Positions 61,328-64,000 of a DNA stretch of 64,000 nt are shown here, one piece after another; within the stretch, counting starts at the first letter, position 1, and each line of letters opens with the position of its first letter. The position numbers were made by a program, and so were the translations under genes. This DNA is from Roseateles aquatilis (GTDB lineage: Bacteria > Pseudomonadota > Gammaproteobacteria > Burkholderiales > Burkholderiaceae_C): assembly GCF_002205645.1 (NCBI RefSeq), contig NZ_NIOF01000011.1, positions 62,001-126,000 on the forward strand. The letters run 5' to 3'. The notes below the pieces were generated by a model. It was not told where the DNA came from, did no database searches, and saw nothing but the letters and a program-made list of their open reading frames with translations.

Positions 61328-62236
61328 ATGGCCTCCGACTCCTTCCTGCTGTCCCCGTTGCCCGACCGCGCCTGCCTGGGCGTCATCGCTCCCGCCGGAC
61401 CGCCGCGCGAGGGCACGCTGGCGCTGGTCGTGCCGTTGATCGAGCGGCTCGGTTTCCGGGCGAAGGTGTTCCCCGGCTGCCATGGTCCCGCGTTCCTGGG
61501 CCACCTGGCGGCGGACGACGGCCGTCGGCTGGCCGACCTGCATGAGGCGCTGGACGATCCGGACGTGGACGCCGTGATCGGCGTGCGCGGCGGCTACGGT
61601 TGCACGCGGCTGCTGGATCGCATCGACCGCCAGCTTCTGCGGCGGCATCCGAAGCCGCTGATCGGCTACAGCGACCTGACCGCGCTGCATGTGTTGCGGC
61701 AGCGGCTGGGCATCGCCGGCTGGCATGCGCCGATGCCGGCGTCGGACTGGTGCAAGGGCGAGGCCGGCTGGGCCGATGCCGTCCTGCTCGCGGATCGCTT
61801 GCGCAGCGGATTGCGCGTCGGCGACCGGTTGGGACCGTCGCTGCCGCCGCATCCCCTCAATCGCGGCGCGGTGCCGGTGCGCGGCATCCTGACCGGCGGC
61901 AATCTGGCGGTGCTGGTGGCGCTGCTGGGCACGCCCTTCATGCCGGACCTGTCCGGCGCGATCCTGTTCCTCGAGGACGTCGCCGAGGACCCCTACAAGA
62001 TCGACCGCCTGCTCTGCCAGTTGCGCCTGAGCGGCGCGCTGAACGACATCGCGGGCGTGCTGCTGGGCAGCTTCACCGACGCGGAGTCGTCGGACGACGT
62101 CCTGGCCGATTACTTCGGCGAGCTCGGCGTGCCGGTCCTTGCCGGCTGGCCCAGCGGCCATACGACGCCCAACCTGCCGCTGCCGATCGGCGTGGAGGTG
62201 ACGATGGACGTCGAGGCGGGGACGCTGAGCGTCTGA
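61328..62236 (+). CDS. ldcA: L,D-carboxypeptidase (muramoyltetrapeptide carboxypeptidase, S66)
   Basis: This 302-residue S66-family enzyme removes the terminal D-alanine from murein tetrapeptide in the cytoplasm. Motifs are LGVIAPAGPPREG at the start, IGVRGGYGCTRLLD near 88-101 and the serine region LIGYSDLTALH near 114-124, with GHTTPNLPLPIG near the end carrying the catalytic His. It fits with dadA upstream: released D-alanine can be oxidised. Confidence 0.92.
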   Translation: MASDSFLLSPLPDRACLGVIAPAGPPREGTLALVVPLIERLGFRAKVFPGCHGPAFLGHLAADDGRRLADLHEALDDPDVDAVIGVRGGYGCTRLLDRIDRQLLRRHPKPLIGYSDLTALHVLRQRLGIAGWHAPMPASDWCKGEAGWADAVLLADRLRSGLRVGDRLGPSLPPHPLNRGAVPVRGILTGGNLAVLVALLGTPFMPDLSGAILFLEDVAEDPYKIDRLLCQLRLSGALNDIAGVLLGSFTDAESSDDVLADYFGELGVPVLAGWPSGHTTPNLPLPIGVEVTMDVEAGTLSV

Positions 62237-62617
62237 TCGATCGGTCGCGGCGTCAGGTCATCGCCGCACCCAAGCGACTGCCGAGGCCGGATGCGGGTGA
62301 GCGGATCGCTGCGTTTGTCGCAGGCATCGGATCGATGAGGCCGTGCGCCGGGAGCAGAGGAGCTTCGGGGCGGGGCAGATGATCCACCGGCATCTGATTG
62401 GCGCTCACGGACCAGAGTCCCGTTGCGCCGGTCAGTTGGCATTCGCGCAGAAGCCACATCCACGTGCCGGTCAAGGCGTCCCGAAGCCCGAGCCTGCCCG
62501 TCGATTGCAGCGTTGGCGCGTCGCCGCGCATTCCGCGTGGTGCCCAACGAAAAAAGCCCGCCGAGTCTCCCCGGCGGGCTTTCGCGAGAGGCCGCGAGTG
62601 CGGCCTGTCTCGGTCGA
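62237..62617. other. Intergenic region between convergent ldcA and TonB receptor genes
   Basis: About 381 bp. Apart from the terminator at its right end I see nothing gene-like. Short frames here have no family resemblance. Confidence 0.6.
62550..62582 (-). terminator. Terminator of the TonB receptor gene
   Basis: On the minus strand AAAGCCCGCCG pairs with CGGCGGGCTTT around an 8-nt loop, and the 3' side runs into six T. It lies 35 bp after the receptor stop codon. Confidence 0.9.
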
Positions 62618-64000
62618 TCAGAAGAACTTGTAGTCGACGCCCAGCGTGAACGAGCGGCCACGCGGATCGGCCACGCGCGGTTCCCACGAGCTGCCTGAAC
62701 CGGTGTTGGTGTCGTAGCTGTTCGCGAACGGCGGGTCCTGGTCGAAGATGTTCTTGATGCCGGCCGTGATCGTCAGGTTCTTGATGCCGCTGTACGCGAC
62801 GCTGACGTGGTGCAGGTAGTACGGCTTGACCCACGGGTCGAAGGCGGGCGCCGAGGCATTGCCGTTGGCCACGCCCGGCGGGACGTAGCCGTAGTAGCCG
62901 CTGCTGTACTGCTGGCGCAGCGACCAGGCCCAGTCACCATACGTGTAGGTCATGTACGCGCTGTGCTTCCAGCGGATGCCCAGCTCGCTCGAACGCGTGA
63001 ACTGACCGATCTCGCTCGGGCCGAAGGCCACGTTGTTCAGCAGCTTGGACTTCTTCTTCAGCAGGTAGGTGCCGTCCAGGCCCGCGCTCAGGCGGCCGCC
63101 GTTCATCGCAGTGCTGCCGCGCAGCGAGAACTCCAGCGCGCTCGTCTGCGTCTCACCGGTGTTCACCCAGCGGGTGTCCACCGTCTGCAGCACGCCGTTG
63201 GCGTCACGGATGAACGCCGACGGGAACAGCCGGTAGTTGTTCAGGATCTGCGTCAGCGTCAGGCTCTGGATCTGCCCCTTGCGACGGATGTCCCACAGGT
63301 CCACGCTCATGCTGTAGTCCCGCGTCGGCTGCCAGATGAAGCCGATGTTGGACATGTTGGACTCTTCCGGCTTCAGGTCGGAACGTCCGCCGAACAGCGT
63401 GTTGAAAGTCACCGCCTGGCAGCCCGGCGCATTGCTCACCACGTTGCTCGGGCAGGTCGACGGATCGGGCACGCCCGCGCCGGTGTACGGCGATTCGGTC
63501 ACGCCGTTGAACAGCTGGTTGAAGGTCGGCACGCGGAAGCCGGTGCTGTACGAGCCGCGGAACACCAGGCTGTCGAACGGCTGATAACGGATCGACGCCT
63601 TCGGGTTGGTCGTGCTGCCGAAGCCGGTGTACTTGTCGTAGCGCACCGACAGGTTCAGGTCGAGGTTCTTGAAGACCGGGATGATGGTCTCGCCGAAGAT
63701 CGCGCCGACCTTGCGCTTCACGCCGCTCAGCGCGTTCACGTTGTCGAACGGAGCGTTGAAGATCCAGGTGTTGATGTCGTTCGTGTTGACGGTGTTGTTG
63801 CCGTCGAAGCGGTACTTCTCGATCCGGTAGTCCACGCCCACCGCCGCCATCACGTCGCCGGCCGGCAGCTTGAACAGCGGGCCGGACGCGGTCGCGTCGT
63901 ACTCGTCGGTGGTGTACTTGCCGCCGTACAGCTTGGTGCCCGCGGCCGAGATCGCGTCCAGCGCCGCCAGCGCGGCCGGGGTCTGCGATTCACCGGCCAG
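62618..64000 (-). CDS. TonB-dependent receptor (3' part, runs off the window)
   Basis: The frame is open to the window end, so 460 C-terminal residues are visible and the start is outside. They form the outer-membrane barrel: repeated strands with aromatic ends, FGGRSDLKPEESNMSNIGF, WSLRQQYSSGYYGY, and the typical end ITAGIKNIFDQDPPFANSY followed by RSFTLGVDYKFF with a terminal Phe. Such receptors import siderophores, sugars or peptides with TonB energy. The form with LKPEES and INNIFDQDPP-like ends is common in receptors for complex organic nutrients. The plug domain and TonB box are not in view. Confidence 0.93.
   Translation of the reverse strand: MAGESQTPAALAALDAISAAGTKLYGGKYTTDEYDATASGPLFKLPAGDVMAAVGVDYRIEKYRFDGNNTVNTNDINTWIFNAPFDNVNALSGVKRKVGAIFGETIIPVFKNLDLNLSVRYDKYTGFGSTTNPKASIRYQPFDSLVFRGSYSTGFRVPTFNQLFNGVTESPYTGAGVPDPSTCPSNVVSNAPGCQAVTFNTLFGGRSDLKPEESNMSNIGFIWQPTRDYSMSVDLWDIRRKGQIQSLTLTQILNNYRLFPSAFIRDANGVLQTVDTRWVNTGETQTSALEFSLRGSTAMNGGRLSAGLDGTYLLKKKSKLLNNVAFGPSEIGQFTRSSELGIRWKHSAYMTYTYGDWAWSLRQQYSSGYYGYVPPGVANGNASAPAFDPWVKPYYLHHVSVAYSGIKNLTITAGIKNIFDQDPPFANSYDTNTGSGSSWEPRVADPRGRSFTLGVDYKFF

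Overview
The window is chromosomal DNA of a high-GC betaproteobacterium. The mix of genes points to the order Burkholderiales, most likely a Roseateles/Mitsuaria-like member: a Bug-type (TctC) solute-binding protein, a c5-type cytochrome, a stand-alone LplT lysophospholipid flippase, an H-NS-type N-terminal domain and a zf-CHCC protein beside ilvE. Genus is an inference. Nothing here identifies a species.

Layout. 1-18.0 kb is mostly housekeeping and accessory metabolism: a chemoreceptor, a sugar-acid dehydratase with a Bug binding protein and divergent LysR regulator, tRNA-Arg(CCG), a cytochrome, ilvE, radA, a sodium:solute symporter, LysE and EamA transporters, and a truncated MqsA-like protein. 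18.0-44.6 kb is one large specialised-metabolism locus. 45.1-64.0 kb returns to ordinary genes: arfB, alr, lplT, glutathione peroxidase, a Crp/Fnr regulator, an M20 peptidase, an aromatic aminotransferase, dadA, a serine hydrolase, ldcA, and the 3' part of a TonB receptor running off the end.

The central locus is the main result. About 20 kb of tightly packed minus-strand genes (38.85 down to 18.0 kb, several with 4-bp ATGA/GTGA overlaps) diverges from a five-gene plus-strand operon (39.4-44.6 kb). Together they encode a counterpart for every step known for neamine and ribostamycin in the butirosin (btr) and neomycin (neo) pathways. These are a 2-deoxy-scyllo-inosose synthase-type cyclase, a BtrS-like aminotransferase, a radical SAM protein (BtrN role), a BtrM/NeoM-like GlcNAc transferase, a PIG-L deacetylase (BtrD/NeoD role), a GMC flavo-oxidase (BtrQ role), a class III aminotransferase (BtrB role), a phosphoribosyltransferase-like protein (BtrL role), a phosphatase (BtrP role) and an ABC-2 exporter. 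I read this as a 2-deoxystreptamine aminoglycoside cluster in a Gram-negative host. Known clusters of this type that I can recall come from actinomycetes and Bacillus.

The locus also carries genes with no counterpart I know in those pathways: a 1322-residue PEP-synthase/dikinase-like protein, a nucleotidyltransferase-like protein, an NDP-kinase-like fusion, a carrier-like protein without the phosphopantetheine serine, a PhyH dioxygenase, and an acidic protein built of nine 19-residue repeats that heads the long operon. These may make an unusual modified aminoglycoside, or handle self-protection. No 16S rRNA methyltransferase or acetyltransferase of a familiar resistance type was seen. A 26-bp perfect palindrome sits in the divergent promoter region, and an H-NS-like protein lacking the usual DNA-binding motif lies just outside the plus-strand end beside AT-rich DNA.
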